Shown here: one piece after another, positions 1 to 10,010 of the stretch
How the letters are laid out: every line of letters begins with the position of its first letter
How positions within the stretch are numbered: position 1 is the first letter of the stretch
Assembly: GCF_002735705.1 (NCBI RefSeq)
Contig: NZ_PDZL01000004.1
Location: 62,001 to 126,000 of the forward strand
DNA from: Janthinobacterium sp. BJB426
Lineage (GTDB): Bacteria > Pseudomonadota > Gammaproteobacteria > Burkholderiales > Burkholderiaceae_D
Direction of reading: 5' to 3'
Length of the DNA stretch: 64,000 bases
The notes under the pieces: generated by a model
Databases searched by the model: none
What the model was told of the DNA's origin: nothing
The model's input: the letters and a program-made list of their open reading frames with translations, nothing else
Translations under genes and position numbers: made by a program

Positions 1-1
1 G

Positions 2-829
2 TCGAAAATCAAAGTGGTCGAGGGCGCCCCTGCCGACGGCACCACGGGCCACGTCTGGGACGAGGACTTGAAGGAACTCAACACGCCGATGCCGCGCTGG
101 TGGATGTGGTTGTTCTACATCACCATCGTCTTCGCCCTGGCCTACCTGTTCCTGTATCCAGGCCTGGGCACCTATGCCGGCAGCCTGGGCTGGAAATCGA
201 CGGGCCAGTACGAGGAAGAGCTGAAGAAGGCGGAAGCCGACTACGGTCCCCTGTTCAACAAGTACCTGAGCCAGGACTTGAAGACGGTGGCGGCCGATCC
301 GCAGGCACTGGCCATCGGCCAGCGCCTGTTCCTGACCTATTGCGCGCAATGCCACGGTTCGGATGCGCGCGGCAACAAGGGCTTCCCCAACCTGACCGAC
401 AAGGACTGGCTGTATGGCGGTGAACCCGACATCATCAAGACCACCATCCTGCACGGCCGCAATGGGCAGATGCCACCGATGGGCGCCGCCCTCGGCTCCG
501 AAAAGGATGTCGAGAACGTGGCCCATTATGTGCTGAGCCTGTCCGGCTCGACCTCGGATCCCGTCAAGTCGGTGCTGGGCAAGGCCAAATTTGGCGCCTG
601 CATGGCCTGTCATGGCGCCGATGCCAAGGGTAACCAGATGCTCGGCGCGCCGAACCTGACGGACAAGACCTGGCTGTACGGCGGCAGCGCCGATACCATC
701 ATGGAAACCGTACGCAAGGGACGCAACAACACCATGCCGGCCTTCAGTGATTTCCTCGGCGAATCCAAGGTACACGTGCTGTCGGCGTATGTCTGGAGCC
801 TGTCGAATCCGCAGGCACCCGCCAAGTAA
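2..829 (+). CDS. ccoP: cbb3-type cytochrome c oxidase subunit III (diheme cytochrome c), 5' truncated by window edge
   Basis: This is the electron-input subunit of the high-affinity cbb3 oxidase. It carries electrons from the bc1 complex or soluble cytochrome c to the catalytic subunit at the inner membrane. The frame is open to the window edge, so the true start lies upstream; a GTG at 14 is internal. A transmembrane segment follows the motif PRWWMWLFYI near residue 32. Two cytochrome c domains follow, with heme motifs CAQCH and CMACH and likely methionine ligands in GQMPPMG and NTMPAF. The stop is two bases before ccoG, so the two are co-transcribed. ccoNOQ are presumably just outside the window. 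Confidence 0.96.
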   Translation, partial: SKIKVVEGAPADGTTGHVWDEDLKELNTPMPRWWMWLFYITIVFALAYLFLYPGLGTYAGSLGWKSTGQYEEELKKAEADYGPLFNKYLSQDLKTVAADPQALAIGQRLFLTYCAQCHGSDARGNKGFPNLTDKDWLYGGEPDIIKTTILHGRNGQMPPMGAALGSEKDVENVAHYVLSLSGSTSDPVKSVLGKAKFGACMACHGADAKGNQMLGAPNLTDKTWLYGGSADTIMETVRKGRNNTMPAFSDFLGESKVHVLSAYVWSLSNPQAPAK

Positions 830-831
830 AA

Positions 832-2214
832 ATGGAACCTCAAGTCATCAAGATGTATGCGGCCCGCGAGCAGATCTACCCTCGCGAGGCCAAAGGACGC
901 TACGCTACCTGGCGATGGGTATGCGTATGGCTTACCCAGCTGGCGTTCTACGGCTTGCCGTGGTTGACCTGGAATGGCAGGCAAGCCCTGCTGTTCGATT
1001 TGACCACGCGCAAGTTCTACATTTTCGGCGTCGTGCTGTGGCCCCAGGATTTCATCTATCTGGCGGCCCTGCTGATCATCTGTGCGTATTTGTTGTTCCT
1101 CGTCACGGCCATTGCCGGGCGGGTGTGGTGCGGGTTCTCTTGCCCGCAAACGGTATACACGGAAATTTTCCTGTGGGTCGAACGCCGCATCGAGGGTACG
1201 CGCAGCGCGCGCATGGCCCTCGACAAGCAGGGCCCCTCCGTGCGCAAGGCGTTCAAGAAGACGGCCAAGCACCTGGCATGGGGCGCCATCGCCCTGTGGA
1301 CGGGCTTTACCTTTGTCGGCTACTTCACGCCGATCAAGGAACTGGCGCAGTCGGTGACCACCTTGAATTTCGGTCCCTGGGAATGGTTCTGGGTCTTGTT
1401 CTACAGCCTGGCAACCTACGGCAACGCGGGCTGGCTGCGCGAGCAGGTGTGCAAATACATGTGCCCCTACGCGCGCTTTCAGAGCGCCATGTTCGACCAG
1501 GACACCCTGATCATCACCTACGATGCCAAGCGCGGCGAACCACGCGGCGCCATGAGCAAGAAGGCCGGCAACAACGACAAGCTGGGCGACTGCATCGATT
1601 GCACCCTGTGCGTGCAGGTGTGTCCGACCGGCATCGATATCCGCAACGGCCTGCAGTATGAATGCATCGGCTGCGCCGCCTGCGTCGATGCCTGCAACAG
1701 CGTGATGGACAAGGTCGAGCGGCCGCGTGGCCTGATACGCTACAGCACCGACCATGCGATGGAAAACAACTTCAATTCGAAGCAGATACGCCAGCGCGCC
1801 ATGCGCCCGCGCGTCCTGATCTACACTTCCATCCTGGCCCTGATCATCATCGCCGTATGTACGTCGCTGGCCCTGCGCACGCCCCTGAAAATGGACGTGA
1901 TCCGCGACCGCGGTTCGATGGGACGCGAAGTGGAAGACGGCATGATCGAAAACGTCTACCGCCTGCAGATCATGAACACGTCCGAGCAAAGCCAGCATTT
2001 CAAGATCAGCGCTTCCGGCTTGCCGGGCCTGACCTTGCTGACGCGCGAAGAAGTGACCTTGCAGCCGACGGAAACGCTGGGCTGGCCGATCCGCCTGCGC
2101 GTGCCGCACGGCGTGGGAGAGAAGGGTTCGAACAAGATTGCGATCGAATTGCAATCGCTGGACAACCCCTCGCTGCATGTGCGCGAAAGCGCGGTATTCA
2201 TCGTGCCGCGCTAA
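832..2214 (+). CDS. ccoG: Cytochrome c oxidase accessory protein CcoG (FixG/RdxA family)
   Basis: Membrane-bound polyferredoxin of 460 residues, a usual length for the family. CcoG is a cupric reductase that helps supply copper to the cbb3 oxidase. The N-terminal part holds several hydrophobic segments, including one with the family motif GRVWCGFSCPQTVY. Two 4Fe-4S motifs sit near residues 260-290 (CIDCTLCVQVCP and CIGCAACVDAC). The C-terminal part is the periplasmic Ig-like domain. The ATG lies directly behind ccoP, which supports translational coupling. Identification is firm. Confidence 0.96.
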   Translation: MEPQVIKMYAAREQIYPREAKGRYATWRWVCVWLTQLAFYGLPWLTWNGRQALLFDLTTRKFYIFGVVLWPQDFIYLAALLIICAYLLFLVTAIAGRVWCGFSCPQTVYTEIFLWVERRIEGTRSARMALDKQGPSVRKAFKKTAKHLAWGAIALWTGFTFVGYFTPIKELAQSVTTLNFGPWEWFWVLFYSLATYGNAGWLREQVCKYMCPYARFQSAMFDQDTLIITYDAKRGEPRGAMSKKAGNNDKLGDCIDCTLCVQVCPTGIDIRNGLQYECIGCAACVDACNSVMDKVERPRGLIRYSTDHAMENNFNSKQIRQRAMRPRVLIYTSILALIIIAVCTSLALRTPLKMDVIRDRGSMGREVEDGMIENVYRLQIMNTSEQSQHFKISASGLPGLTLLTREEVTLQPTETLGWPIRLRVPHGVGEKGSNKIAIELQSLDNPSLHVRESAVFIVPR

Positions 2215-2268
2215 AGTAGGAAGGCCGGTCCCCGCATGGGGATTGGCCGTTTACACAGGAGAAATACC

Positions 2269-2793
2269 ATGTCCGACAGTCTGAAACTGCAAGCCCCCGT
2301 TGCACCGTGGTACAAGCATCGCTGGCCATGGCTGCTGATGATCGGCCCCGGCCTGTCCGTGGTCGTCGGCAGCTTCATGGGCTATATCGCGTTTACGCAG
2401 CCCGATGCGCTGGTGGTGGGCGATTATTACAAGCAGGGCAAGGCGATCAACCAGGATTTGAAGCGCGACACGATCGCCAGCGACCTGGCCATGGATACCA
2501 GCTTGTCCTACGACGTGGCGTCAGCGCGTCTCAGTGGTTCCGTGCACAGCTTCGGCAAAGCTTACCAGGGTCCGCTGCAGCTGCACCTGGCGCATGCGAC
2601 CCTGCCGGAAAAGGACATCAAGCTGCTGGTGCGGCCCGATGCGGCCGGCAATTTCTCGGTGGCGCTGCCGATGCTCGAGCGCAGCCGCTGGCAAGTGCTG
2701 GTGGAAAATGACAAACGCGAGTGGCGCCTGTCCGGCATCTGGACCTGGCCGCTGCAACGCAGCATCGCGCTGCATGCGGACGAAGAGCTGTAA
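2269..2793 (+). CDS. fixH: FixH/CcoH family protein, cbb3 oxidase assembly
   Basis: Small membrane protein of 174 residues with one N-terminal membrane anchor (around residues 16-38, rich in W, L and G) and a periplasmic domain. FixH/CcoH proteins act in assembly or stability of the cbb3 oxidase. I chose the ATG at 2269 because an AGGAGA ribosome binding site sits just upstream; an in-frame ATG at 2236 has none. It follows ccoG by 54 bases on the same strand and ends the operon, facing the convergent fnr-like gene three bases away. Confidence 0.88.
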   Translation: MSDSLKLQAPVAPWYKHRWPWLLMIGPGLSVVVGSFMGYIAFTQPDALVVGDYYKQGKAINQDLKRDTIASDLAMDTSLSYDVASARLSGSVHSFGKAYQGPLQLHLAHATLPEKDIKLLVRPDAAGNFSVALPMLERSRWQVLVENDKREWRLSGIWTWPLQRSIALHADEEL

Positions 2794-2796
2794 GCC

Positions 2797-3555
2797 TTAT
2801 TTGCAGACGTCTGTACCGGCCGTAATGGCCTTCAGCTTGGCCGGCTGCAATATCTCGATCTCGCGGTTCGACACGCGCAGCCAGCCTTCCTTCTTGAATT
2901 TGGATAGCAGGCGGCTGACGCTCTCGATGGTCAGGCCCAGGTAGTTGCCGATTTCCTCGCGCGACATGCGCAGCTGGAAATTGCTGCCCGAATAGCCGCG
3001 CGCTTCATACCGCGACGCCAGGTTGACGATGAAGGCGGCAAACCGCTGCGTCGCCTGCATATTGCCCAGCAACAGCATGACGCTTTGCTCGCGCGTGATT
3101 TCCTGGCTCATCATGCGGTGGAAATGGCGCAGCAGAGTCGGCATATTGCCCAGCAATTGTTCCAGGCTGGAAAACGGGATTTCACACACTTCGCTGTCTT
3201 CCAGCGCCACCGCATTACAGTGGTGGCGGTCGGCGCTGATGGCGTCCATGCCCAGCAGTTCGCCGGCCATCTGGAAGCCCGTCACCTGCTCTTCGCCACC
3301 GGGATTGATCTGGTACGTCTTGAAGTGCCCCAGGCGGATCGCATACAGGTTCTGGAACGAATCGCCGATACGGAACAGTGAAGCGCCGCGCACGATCTTG
3401 CGGCGGCGGCCAATGATCTGGTCCAGCCTGTCCATGTCGCCCATATCGAGGCCCATCGGCAGGCACAATTGATGCATGCTGCAGGTCGAGCATCGCGCAC
3501 GCAACGCCTCCACGTTCACGGTGGGCAAGGTGGGAGTGAGTAGCGCTTCAGTCAT
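2797..3555 (-). CDS. fnr: Fnr-type Crp family oxygen-responsive transcription regulator
   Basis: 252-residue regulator with an N-terminal cysteine cluster (C22, C25, C31) plus C113. This matches the spacing of the four Fe-S ligands of E. coli FNR, so it should sense oxygen through a 4Fe-4S cluster. A cyclic-nucleotide-type fold is followed by a C-terminal winged helix whose recognition helix contains ESVSR, as in FNR. The ATG at 3555 is preferred over the upstream frame extension because conserved sequence begins there and an AAAAGG lies upstream. Its position beside the cbb3 genes suits a microaerobic regulator, but I saw no clear TTGAT-N4-ATCAA box in its own leader. Confidence 0.93.
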   Translation of the reverse strand: MTEALLTPTLPTVNVEALRARCSTCSMHQLCLPMGLDMGDMDRLDQIIGRRRKIVRGASLFRIGDSFQNLYAIRLGHFKTYQINPGGEEQVTGFQMAGELLGMDAISADRHHCNAVALEDSEVCEIPFSSLEQLLGNMPTLLRHFHRMMSQEITREQSVMLLLGNMQATQRFAAFIVNLASRYEARGYSGSNFQLRMSREEIGNYLGLTIESVSRLLSKFKKEGWLRVSNREIEILQPAKLKAITAGTDVCK

Positions 3556-3590
3556 GTCGGTACCTTTTAGAAAATGCAACAACAAGTTTA

Positions 3591-3610
3591 CTGCATACAG
3601 CTGCATACAG
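3591..3610. repeat. Perfect tandem 10-mer duplication upstream of fnr
   Basis: CTGCATACAG occurs twice head to tail. It lies in the intergenic region between the fnr-like gene and the divergent histidine kinase. It could be a local slippage duplication or part of a regulator site; nothing else supports a function. Confidence 0.45.
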
Positions 3611-3804
3611 GGTTGCCGTATGCCAATTTCACCGTAATTTCGGCGAATAAACGACGTCCAGCCTTTAATTATATGGCAACATCGTCAAAAGCCCGTACGG
3701 GGCGGGCAATTTGCGCGGTGGCGCTTGCCAAGCTGGGGTATTGATAGGAAAATTCCTGACAGCATTATCTGCCGCCTGTGCCGCCCGGTACTGAAAAGGA
3801 AATC

Positions 3805-6800
3805 ATGAAGCCTCTCGGCATCAAAGCAAAAGTCGCGCTGGCCACCAGCCTGACCTCGATCGCCATGATCGCGCTGGTCACCATGATCCAGGTGCAGCAC
3901 ATGCGCGACGACTTCACCCGAGTACTGCTGAGCCAGCAATCGTCCCTGATCACCCGCACCGCTGCCGAGCTCGACGACAAGCTGGGCATGCTGCTGCAGA
4001 TCGTCACCCTGACGGCCCGGCAACAGCCGCCGGAATTGATCGCCCGGCCCGCCCAATTGCGCGAATACTATTCGCGCCGCTCGATGCTGGTGCTGTTCGA
4101 TGACGTGCTGGTGCTCGACGCGCAGGGCGCCATCGTGGCCGACATGCCGGAAGTGGCGGGGCGCGCCGGCATCAACGTTGCCGAACGCGAGTATTTCCAG
4201 ACCGTCCTGCGCACGCGCCAGCCCATGATCACCGAACCGATGCTCGGTAAATCGAGCGGCATGCCCATCGTGCAGATGGTGGCGCCCGTGCTGGCCGCCG
4301 ATGGCCGGGTGGCCGGCGTGGTGATCGGCGTGCTGCGCCTGTACAAGGACAACCTGCTGGGCCGCCTGCGCTCGGAAAAGATCGGCAAGAGCGGCTATTA
4401 CTTCATCCTCACGCGCGGCGCCGTGCCACGCTATGTGCTGCACCCCGATACGAGCCGCTTGCTGCAACCGCGCAAGCCGAACGCCAACCTGACGACGACC
4501 CAGTTGCTGAAGGAAGATGGCGAAGGCAGCATGGTCAGCACCAACAGCCGCGGCATCACGGCCGTCAACAGCTTCAAGCGCCTGAAATCCGTGAACTGGC
4601 TGCTGGCCGCCTCGCTGCCCGTCGAGGATGCCTTCGAACCGTTCGATGGCGTGCTGTACCGGCTGGTGCTGTGGAGCATCCTCGCTTCGCTGCTGGCCGC
4701 TGCCGTTCTGGGCTGGGTCACCGTGCGCCTGCTGTCGCCGCTGGTGCGCCTGCGCGACACCTTGCTGGCCCTGCGCACCAGCGGCAGCCGCTTCACCCCC
4801 GTGCCGGTACAGCAGCGCGACGAGATCGGCGAACTGACGGAAGCGTTCAACGGCCTGATGAGCGAACGCGACCGCCTGCAGCAGGAACTCGAAGCGCGCG
4901 CGGCGGAGCTGGAACAGGAACGCGACCGCGCCGAAGCGGCCAACCGCGCGAAGAGCGATTTCGTGGCCAACATGAGCCATGAAATCCGCACGCCCCTCAA
5001 TGCCGTGCTGGGCATGGTGTATTTGCTGGGCAATACCAGGCTCGACACGGAACAGCGCAAGTATCTGACCATGGTGCGCGTGGCGGGCCAGTCGCTGCTG
5101 GGTATCCTCAACGACGTGCTCGACTATTCGAAGATCGAGGCGCGCCGCATGGAATTGTCGCCTGTCGAATTCGACCTCGACGAAGTCATGAATACCCTGG
5201 CCACGACGATGACGATGAATGCGGGCGAAAAGGAACTGGAACTGGCCATCGCCGTCGAACCCGATGTACCGCGGCGCCTCGTCGGCGACGCCCAGCGCCT
5301 GCAGCAAATCCTCGTCAACCTGGCCGGCAACGCCATCAAGTTCACGGAGAGCGGCGAAGTGGTGGTGGCCGTCAGCCTGGCCGAGAGCGAGAGCGGCCGC
5401 GCCTGGCTGCGCTTCGAAGTGCGCGACACGGGCATCGGCATGACGGAACTGCAGCAACAGCAGCTGTTTTCCGCGTTTTCCCAGGGCGACCAGAGCATCA
5501 CGCGGCGCTTCGGCGGCACGGGCCTGGGCCTGGCCATCAGCAAGCAGCTGATCCACATGATGGGCGGCGACATCGCCGTCGCCAGCAGCGAAGGCAAGGG
5601 CAGCCGCTTCTGGTTCAGCGTGCCCTTCGAGATGCTGGCGCAACCGGCCGAAACGCGGCGCACGCCCGCGCTGGGCCAGCTGCGCCTGCTGGTGGCCGAC
5701 GATAACCGCACCACGCGCGAACTGATCGTCAAGCTGATCGAGGCATGGGGCTGGCTGGCCGACGAAGTGGACTCCGGCTTTGCCGCCATCGAACTGTACC
5801 GCGAACGCCTGGCGCAGCAGCAACCGTACGACGTGGTGCTGGCCGACTGGCACATGCCCGTCATGGACGGCCTGGCCACAGCCAAGGCCATCCGCCAGGC
5901 GGCCAGCGGCCAGCGCCAGCCCATCGTGGTGATGGTCAATGCCTTCGCCCGCAACCACCTGGAGGAAATTTCCAGCGCGGCCGAGGCCGACGTTGTGCTG
6001 ATGAAGCCGATCACGGGCTCCAGCCTGTTCGATGCCCTGCACCAGGCGCTGATTACCAAGAACGACGGCGGCGAGCCACGCATGCTGCACCAGCCGCTGG
6101 GCACGGAACTGGCCGGCGTGCATTTCCTGCTGGTGGAAGACAATCATTTGAACCAGGCCGTGGCGCGCGGCATCCTCGAACACATGGGCGCCACCCTGGA
6201 CGTGGTGGGCGACGGCTTGCAAGCCGTGGAACGGCTGCGCACGGAAGCGTTGCGCTACGACATCGTGCTGATGGACATGCAGATGCCCGTCATGGACGGT
6301 TTCAGCGCCACCCACATCATCCGCACGGAACTGCGCCTGAACCTGCCCGTGATCGCCATGACGGCCGGCGTGCTGGCGTCCGAGCGCGAGCGCTGCATGA
6401 CGGCCGGCATCAGCGACTTCATCGCCAAGCCCGTGGTGGTGGAAGAGATGATGGAAGTCATCCTGCGCCACCTGTCCAAGCGCCCGCAAGTGCAGACGGC
6501 CGAGCCGGCACGCGTCGCCGATGAGGAAGTGTTTTCCATGGCACCGCTGATGCGCGTGATGGGGCGCGATGCGAAGGGGCGCGGCGTGCTGCGACGCATG
6601 GTGGAAGACGCGCTGAACAAGGGCATGACACCCGTGCGCGACGCCGAAACAGCGTTGCAGGCAGGCCGCCACAGCGACGTGGCGCGCATCCTGCACAGCG
6701 TGCGCGGCTCCGTCGGCACCCTGGGCACGAAACGCCTGATCCGCGCCGCCTTCGCCACCGAGGAAGCCATCGATGCGGGCCGTCTGGACGAGGTGCCGGC

Positions 6801-6879
6801 GCTGCTGGCGCACACGGCGCAGGAACTGGAACTGGCGCTGGCGGCCGCGGCGGATTGGTTGTCCAGGCTGAAGGATTAG
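3805..6879 (+). CDS. Hybrid sensor histidine kinase (Cache-like sensor, HAMP, HisKA, HATPase, two REC, Hpt)
   Basis: Large membrane phosphorelay protein of 1024 residues. Domains in order: membrane segment near 8-28, a periplasmic Cache-like sensor to about 280, a second membrane segment near 287-308, HAMP, HisKA with [12 protein letters not shown] near 390, an ATPase domain with GTGLGLAIS, a first receiver ([11 protein letters not shown] near 680), a second receiver ([11 protein letters not shown] near 821) and an Hpt-like end with HSVRG near 962. The ATG at 3805 has an AAGGA upstream; a GTG at 3778 is less likely. No separate response regulator is adjacent, so the output is unknown. It is divergent from fnr. 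Confidence 0.92.
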   Translation: MKPLGIKAKVALATSLTSIAMIALVTMIQVQHMRDDFTRVLLSQQSSLITRTAAELDDKLGMLLQIVTLTARQQPPELIARPAQLREYYSRRSMLVLFDDVLVLDAQGAIVADMPEVAGRAGINVAEREYFQTVLRTRQPMITEPMLGKSSGMPIVQMVAPVLAADGRVAGVVIGVLRLYKDNLLGRLRSEKIGKSGYYFILTRGAVPRYVLHPDTSRLLQPRKPNANLTTTQLLKEDGEGSMVSTNSRGITAVNSFKRLKSVNWLLAASLPVEDAFEPFDGVLYRLVLWSILASLLAAAVLGWVTVRLLSPLVRLRDTLLALRTSGSRFTPVPVQQRDEIGELTEAFNGLMSERDRLQQELEARAAELEQERDRAEAANRAKSDFVANMSHEIRTPLNAVLGMVYLLGNTRLDTEQRKYLTMVRVAGQSLLGILNDVLDYSKIEARRMELSPVEFDLDEVMNTLATTMTMNAGEKELELAIAVEPDVPRRLVGDAQRLQQILVNLAGNAIKFTESGEVVVAVSLAESESGRAWLRFEVRDTGIGMTELQQQQLFSAFSQGDQSITRRFGGTGLGLAISKQLIHMMGGDIAVASSEGKGSRFWFSVPFEMLAQPAETRRTPALGQLRLLVADDNRTTRELIVKLIEAWGWLADEVDSGFAAIELYRERLAQQQPYDVVLADWHMPVMDGLATAKAIRQAASGQRQPIVVMVNAFARNHLEEISSAAEADVVLMKPITGSSLFDALHQALITKNDGGEPRMLHQPLGTELAGVHFLLVEDNHLNQAVARGILEHMGATLDVVGDGLQAVERLRTEALRYDIVLMDMQMPVMDGFSATHIIRTELRLNLPVIAMTAGVLASERERCMTAGISDFIAKPVVVEEMMEVILRHLSKRPQVQTAEPARVADEEVFSMAPLMRVMGRDAKGRGVLRRMVEDALNKGMTPVRDAETALQAGRHSDVARILHSVRGSVGTLGTKRLIRAAFATEEAIDAGRLDEVPALLAHTAQELELALAAAADWLSRLKD

Positions 6880-6884
6880 CACCC

Positions 6885-7006
6885 AAACGCCTAAGAAAAT
6901 CGTAGCGAGCGGCAGTGAGTTGTGCCTAAGAAGCGCAACCGTGCTAGAGCACGGTGAGCATCGCAGGCCGCAAATCGCGACGCGCAGTAGGTTTGCTTTG
7001 GCGTTT
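6885..7006. repeat. About 120-bp structured intergenic element between convergent genes
   Basis: The element is bounded by inverted ends AAACGCC and GGCGTTT. At its centre is the perfect palindrome ACCGTGCT-AG-AGCACGGT (6938-6955). The phrase GCCTAAGAA occurs twice inside it. It fills the gap between the histidine kinase and modE exactly, reaching the modE stop codon. It could be a dispersed palindromic repeat of this genome or a two-way termination structure. There is no T tract typical of a simple terminator. Confidence 0.5.
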
Positions 7007-7824
7007 TATGCGGGCACGCCCAGAATCACGCTGGACGCCTTGAACATCGCCGTCACATTGCTGCCAAGCTCGATGCCCAGGTCGGTACTGCTTTGATTCG
7101 TGATGATGGCGGCGATCGTGCCGCCGCGCGGCAGGTCCAGCACCACTTCCGTGTTGACGGCGCCCGTCTGCACGCGCGTCACCACCCCGGCCAGCTGGTT
7201 GCGCGCGGAAAAGCGCGCGCCATGGCTGTCCGTCACGAGGATGATCGACGAAGCCTTGATCAGCGCGAACGCTTCCGCGCCCGGCACCAGGCCCAGGCTG
7301 GCGCTGCTGCCCTGCGTGACGATGGCCACGATGTGCTGGCCGCCCGGCAATTCCAGCGTGACTTCATCGTTGACGGCGCCCTGTTTCAGTTCGGCCACCT
7401 TGCCCAGGAATTGATTGCGTGCCGTGGTTTTCATGGCCATTCTCCGTATGAGTAAAAGGTCGTCGGCGATGCCTTCCGCCTGGCTGCCCAGCTGGCGCAG
7501 GTAACGGGCATGCTCGCGCTCGATGATGCGGAAATTGTCGACCAGCTGGCGTCCCCGTGGCGTCAGCCGCGTGCCGCCGCCGCCCTTGCCGCCCGTCAGG
7601 CGCTCGACCAGCGGTTCGCCAGCCAGGTTGTTCATCGCGTCGATGGCATCCCAGGCCGCCTTGTAGCTCATCTTCACAAGCTTGGCCGCCTGCGTGATGG
7701 AGCCGCACTCGGCGATGGCACCCAGCAATTCCACCCGGCCGGCGCCGCCCAGGTTTTCTCCGCCCACCGTCATCCATACCGAGCCTTGCAGGCCAATGGC
7801 CGCTGATTTATCCAATGCGTTCAC
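7006..7824 (-). CDS. modE: ModE family molybdate-responsive regulator with two Mop domains
   Basis: About 272 residues. The N-terminal winged helix has the ModE motif ITQAAKLVKMSYKAAWDAID, followed by GGKGGGGTRLT. Two tandem molybdate-binding Mop domains follow (starting ARNQFLGKV and ARNQLAGVV). Family role: molybdate-bound ModE represses the uptake operon. The start is uncertain: a GTG at 7824 overlaps the end of modC by 17 bases, and a TTG at 7815 is the alternative; no good ribosome site marks either, so coupling to modC is likely. It is the last gene of modABC-modE. Confidence 0.92.
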   Translation of the reverse strand: MNALDKSAAIGLQGSVWMTVGGENLGGAGRVELLGAIAECGSITQAAKLVKMSYKAAWDAIDAMNNLAGEPLVERLTGGKGGGGTRLTPRGRQLVDNFRIIEREHARYLRQLGSQAEGIADDLLLIRRMAMKTTARNQFLGKVAELKQGAVNDEVTLELPGGQHIVAIVTQGSSASLGLVPGAEAFALIKASSIILVTDSHGARFSARNQLAGVVTRVQTGAVNTEVVLDLPRGGTIAAIITNQSSTDLGIELGSNVTAMFKASSVILGVPA

Positions 7825-8530
7825 CCAATGCCATGTGTTCTTCCCTGTTATCGATCTGCCCGTCGCGCAAGTACAGCACATGCTCGCCCAGGATGCGCGC
7901 ATCTTCCGGATCATGTGTGATCAGGATCATGGGCACGTCCAGGCGCTGCTGCCACTGGCTCAGTTCCAGCCGCATTTTGACACGCAGGGCCGGATCGAGG
8001 GCGGCAAACGGCTCGTCGAGCAGCAGCGCAGCCGGCTCGGCCACGAGCGCCCTCGCCAGCGCCACCCTTTGGCGCTGGCCACCGGACAACTCGTCGGGAA
8101 ACTGCTGCGCCAGTTCCTGCAAGTGGAATGCGTCCAGCCAATGCTCGACCTTCTGCAATTTTTCGCGCGCGCGCGGGTTGAACCAGCCGCGGCTCAGGCC
8201 AAAACCCACGTTCTGGCGCACCGTCAGGTGCGGGAACAGCGCGTAATCCTGGAACAGATAGGCGACATTGCGCTGCTGCGGCGGCAAATTGATGCCGGCG
8301 GCGGAGTCGAACAGGGTGCGCCCGTTCAGGCGGATATGTCCTGCATCCGGTGTAAACAGTCCGGCAATGGCTTTCAGGGTCATGCTCTTGCCGGCGCCGG
8401 ACGGGCCATACATGGCGATGCGCTGGCTGCTGGAGGTGCATTGCACCTGCAGGTCGAAGCGGCGTTTGCCGGAGCGCAAGGTGGCGCGGAGGTCGAGGTC
8501 GAGTTGCATAGGCATCATCATAGGCGTCAT
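7808..8530 (-). CDS. modC: Molybdate ABC transporter ATP-binding protein
   Basis: 240-residue ABC ATPase with Walker A GPSGAGKS, signature LSGGQRQRVALARAL and Walker B LLLDEPFAALD. It is shorter than E. coli ModC and lacks the usual C-terminal Mop domain, which here is present as a pair on ModE. The start codon overlaps the modB stop (ATGA). It energises molybdate import at the inner membrane. Confidence 0.93.
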   Translation of the reverse strand: MTPMMMPMQLDLDLRATLRSGKRRFDLQVQCTSSSQRIAMYGPSGAGKSMTLKAIAGLFTPDAGHIRLNGRTLFDSAAGINLPPQQRNVAYLFQDYALFPHLTVRQNVGFGLSRGWFNPRAREKLQKVEHWLDAFHLQELAQQFPDELSGGQRQRVALARALVAEPAALLLDEPFAALDPALRVKMRLELSQWQQRLDVPMILITHDPEDARILGEHVLYLRDGQIDNREEHMALGERIG

Positions 8531-9198
8531 TTGTGCGCGATGCGCCCGGGTGCCAGGCGGCCAGCCGACAACAGCACCACGATGCAGACAACAGAGATAA
8601 TCAGGACCAGCGTATTGGCCACTTCATCCTGACCCGCCTGCACGGCTTCAAACACGGCCACCGACAGGGTCTGCGTCTTGCCGGGGATGCTGCCGGCCAC
8701 CATCAGGGTGGCGCCGAACTCGCCCAGCGCGCGTACAAAACCCAGCAGCACGCCGGCGAGGATGCCGCGCCAGGCCAGCGGCAAGGTCACGCGAAAGAAA
8801 ATCGCCATTTCCGAGATGCCCAGCACGCGGGCCGCCTGCTCCAGCTGGCCGTCGACGGCCTCGAAGGCGGCGCGGGCGGGCTTGAAGACGAGGGGAAAGG
8901 CGACCACGGTGGAGGCGATCACGGCGCCCTGCCACGTAAAGATGAGGTTGATGCCGAAGTTATCCTGCAGCCAGATGCCCAGCGTGCCGCGCCGGCCCAG
9001 CAGCACCAGCAGGTAATAGCCGAGCACGGTGGGCGGCATCACCATCGGCAGGGTCAACAGGGCGTCGAGCAGTTCGCGCCCGGGAAAACGCGTGCGCGCC
9101 AGCAGGTAGCCCGTACCGATGCCAAGCAACAAATTGAGCGCCGTGGCCCATGCTGCTACCTTGAGCGACAGGGCCAGCGCGGTCCAGGCGATATCCAT
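8527..9198 (-). CDS. modB: Molybdate ABC transporter permease
   Basis: 223 residues with several hydrophobic membrane segments and the permease coupling region around GILAGVLLGFVRALGEFGAT, the EAA-loop pattern of ModB/CysT-type permeases. It starts 17 bases after modA ends and overlaps modC at its stop, so the order modA-modB-modC is one transcript. It forms the membrane channel for molybdate or tungstate. Confidence 0.94.
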   Translation of the reverse strand: MDIAWTALALSLKVAAWATALNLLLGIGTGYLLARTRFPGRELLDALLTLPMVMPPTVLGYYLLVLLGRRGTLGIWLQDNFGINLIFTWQGAVIASTVVAFPLVFKPARAAFEAVDGQLEQAARVLGISEMAIFFRVTLPLAWRGILAGVLLGFVRALGEFGATLMVAGSIPGKTQTLSVAVFEAVQAGQDEVANTLVLIISVVCIVVLLSAGRLAPGRIAHK

Positions 9199-9215
9199 GC
9201 AGGTGCGTACCTAAA

Positions 9216-9974
9216 TTATGGCTTTTTGAAACCGTACTTGGCGAGAATGGCTTGTGCCGGCGCCGTCTGCAGGTAGCTGACGAAGCGCTTCGCTTCGGCC
9301 GCATTGCCGCTGCCCTTGATGGTGGCGATCGGGTACAGCACGGGCGCGTCCAATGGCACCTCCAGCACCACGTTGACCTTGTCTTTCATGATGGCCGCGT
9401 CGGTGGCGTAGACAAAGCCCGCATCGACTTCGCCGCGCGCCACGTAGTCGAGCGACTGGCGCACGTTCTGCGTGCCGATGGCCTTGGCTTGCACGGCATC
9501 CCACAGCTTCGCCTTCTTCAGCGCGCCTTCGGAGTAGCGGCCGACGGGCACGCTGGCCGGGTTGGCGATGGCCACGCGCGTCACATCTTTATGCGTCAGG
9601 TCCGTCAAACTCTTGATGCCCAGCTTGCTATCGTGCGGCACGATCAGCACCAGGCTGTTGCCGACGAAATCCATGCGGTCGGCCGGCAAGACGAAGCCCT
9701 GTTTTTGCGCCGCATCCATGGTTTCCTGGTCGGCTGAGGCAAACACGTCCACGGGCGCGCCCTTGACGATCTGTTGCAGCAGCACGCCCGAGGCGGCGAA
9801 GTTCAGGGATACCTTGCTGCCTGGATACTGCGCCTCGTAGCTTTGCGCCGCATCCTTGAACGCATTCGTCAGGCTGGCCGCGGCCGACACCACCACTTCG
9901 CCGGCAAGGGCGGAGGTGGCGGCGGTGGCCAGCAGAGCGGTGCCAAGCAGGCGGGCGAGGGAGGTGAGGCGCAT
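9216..9974 (-). CDS. modA: Molybdate ABC transporter periplasmic binding protein
   Basis: 252 residues with a signal peptide ending near TSALAGEVV. The mature N-terminus VVVSAAASLTNAF is the typical ModA start that places serines at the oxyanion site. The ATG at 9974 has an AAGGA at good spacing; the longer frame reaching 10022 has no such site and adds non-family sequence. It captures molybdate in the periplasm for ModBC and is the first gene of the mod operon, with a ModE-like box upstream. Confidence 0.95.
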   Translation of the reverse strand: MRLTSLARLLGTALLATAATSALAGEVVVSAAASLTNAFKDAAQSYEAQYPGSKVSLNFAASGVLLQQIVKGAPVDVFASADQETMDAAQKQGFVLPADRMDFVGNSLVLIVPHDSKLGIKSLTDLTHKDVTRVAIANPASVPVGRYSEGALKKAKLWDAVQAKAIGTQNVRQSLDYVARGEVDAGFVYATDAAIMKDKVNVVLEVPLDAPVLYPIATIKGSGNAAEAKRFVSYLQTAPAQAILAKYGFKKP

Positions 9975-10010
9975 GATCGTATCCTTGTAAAGTGAACGGT
10001 GAACAAGGAG

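Noticed and set aside
3556..3804. FNR box in the fnr-kinase intergenic region
   Set aside because: Only half-site-like TTGAT is present near 3740; the second half does not match.
3685..6882. 1065-residue open frame antisense to the hybrid histidine kinase
   Set aside because: It mirrors the kinase gene, has His/Gln/Arg-rich shadow composition and no domains. Long antisense frames are expected in GC-rich coding DNA.
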